From positions 1 to 38,481 of the forward strand of contig NZ_BBJB01000088.1 in assembly GCF_016584665.1 (NCBI RefSeq): a stretch of DNA of 38,481 bases, in the 5' to 3' direction. Below, one piece after another: positions 38,433 to 38,481 of this stretch. Made by a program: the position numbers and the translations under genes. Source of the stretch: Pseudanabaena sp. lw0831. Lineage in GTDB: Bacteria; Cyanobacteriota; Cyanobacteriia; Pseudanabaenales; Pseudanabaenaceae. The notes below the pieces were generated by a model, which saw only the letters and a list, made by a program, of their open reading frames with translations, was not told the DNA's origin and ran no database searches. Position 1 is the stretch's first letter, and the number at the start of each line of letters is the position of its first letter.

Positions 38433-38481
38433 CATATTTACAGCAATTTGCTTTCAAACCCGCCACAAACAAGAATATAAA

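Overview
The window reads as chromosomal DNA of a cyanobacterium. The octamer GCGATCGC (HIP1) is scattered throughout. There are genes for cytochrome c6 (petJ), the variable chain of ferredoxin-thioredoxin reductase, KaiC and KaiB clock proteins, and a cyanobacteriochrome-type bilin-binding GAF domain. A filamentous Pseudanabaena-like host is a guess from overall character, not something the sequence proves. I saw no tRNA, rRNA or CRISPR array.

Layout. 1-7.0 kb (minus strand) holds three consecutive sensory proteins in one direction: a CBS-GAF-PAS-GAF hybrid histidine kinase, a membrane Cache-type hybrid histidine kinase, and a GAF-PAS-GAF protein that runs off the left edge and carries the two cysteines of a DXCF cyanobacteriochrome. 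Divergent from them, 7.2-9.3 kb carries kaiC then kaiB. 9.3-11.0 kb holds small membrane, secreted and unknown proteins. 11.0-14.2 kb is a periplasmic redox block: ccdA, petJ, a secreted protein, and a DsbD_2-type membrane protein fused to a ferric-reductase-like haem domain.

14.2-27.6 kb looks like an accessory and defence island. It starts with a two-gene CHAT-protease/AAA plus AAA/TPR pair. Then come about four kilobases of toxin-antitoxin genes (MazF pair, RelE pair, an HNH nuclease with a small partner, an MNT/HEPN pair, and a YefM-like antitoxin with a broken YoeB). A two-gene adenine methyltransferase plus PD-(D/E)XK nuclease system and a DUF1643 remnant close the block. A HIP1-carrying unit of about 60 bp is repeated in almost every gap between the toxin-antitoxin genes and is tandem at 19.1-19.3 kb.

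27.7-29.7 kb returns to core genes (rsfS, ftrV, a band-7 protein). 29.9-35.6 kb is a fermentation operon read pflB-pflA-adhE: pyruvate to acetyl-CoA plus formate, then acetyl-CoA to ethanol, an oxygen-sensitive pathway for dark anoxic survival. 35.9-38.4 kb holds two secreted proteins of unknown function and an HtrA-type protease.

A feature that crosses all regions is a set of long, near-perfect inverted repeats (13-37 bp arms, often a 3-nt loop and a GC-rich core such as GCGC-TTC-GCGC) in the short gaps between genes. Arms differ from copy to copy, so they look like a structural class rather than copies of one element. Several sit where terminators are expected. One pair shares an arm and could form alternative structures, and a different C/G-rich repeat has been read into a coding sequence.
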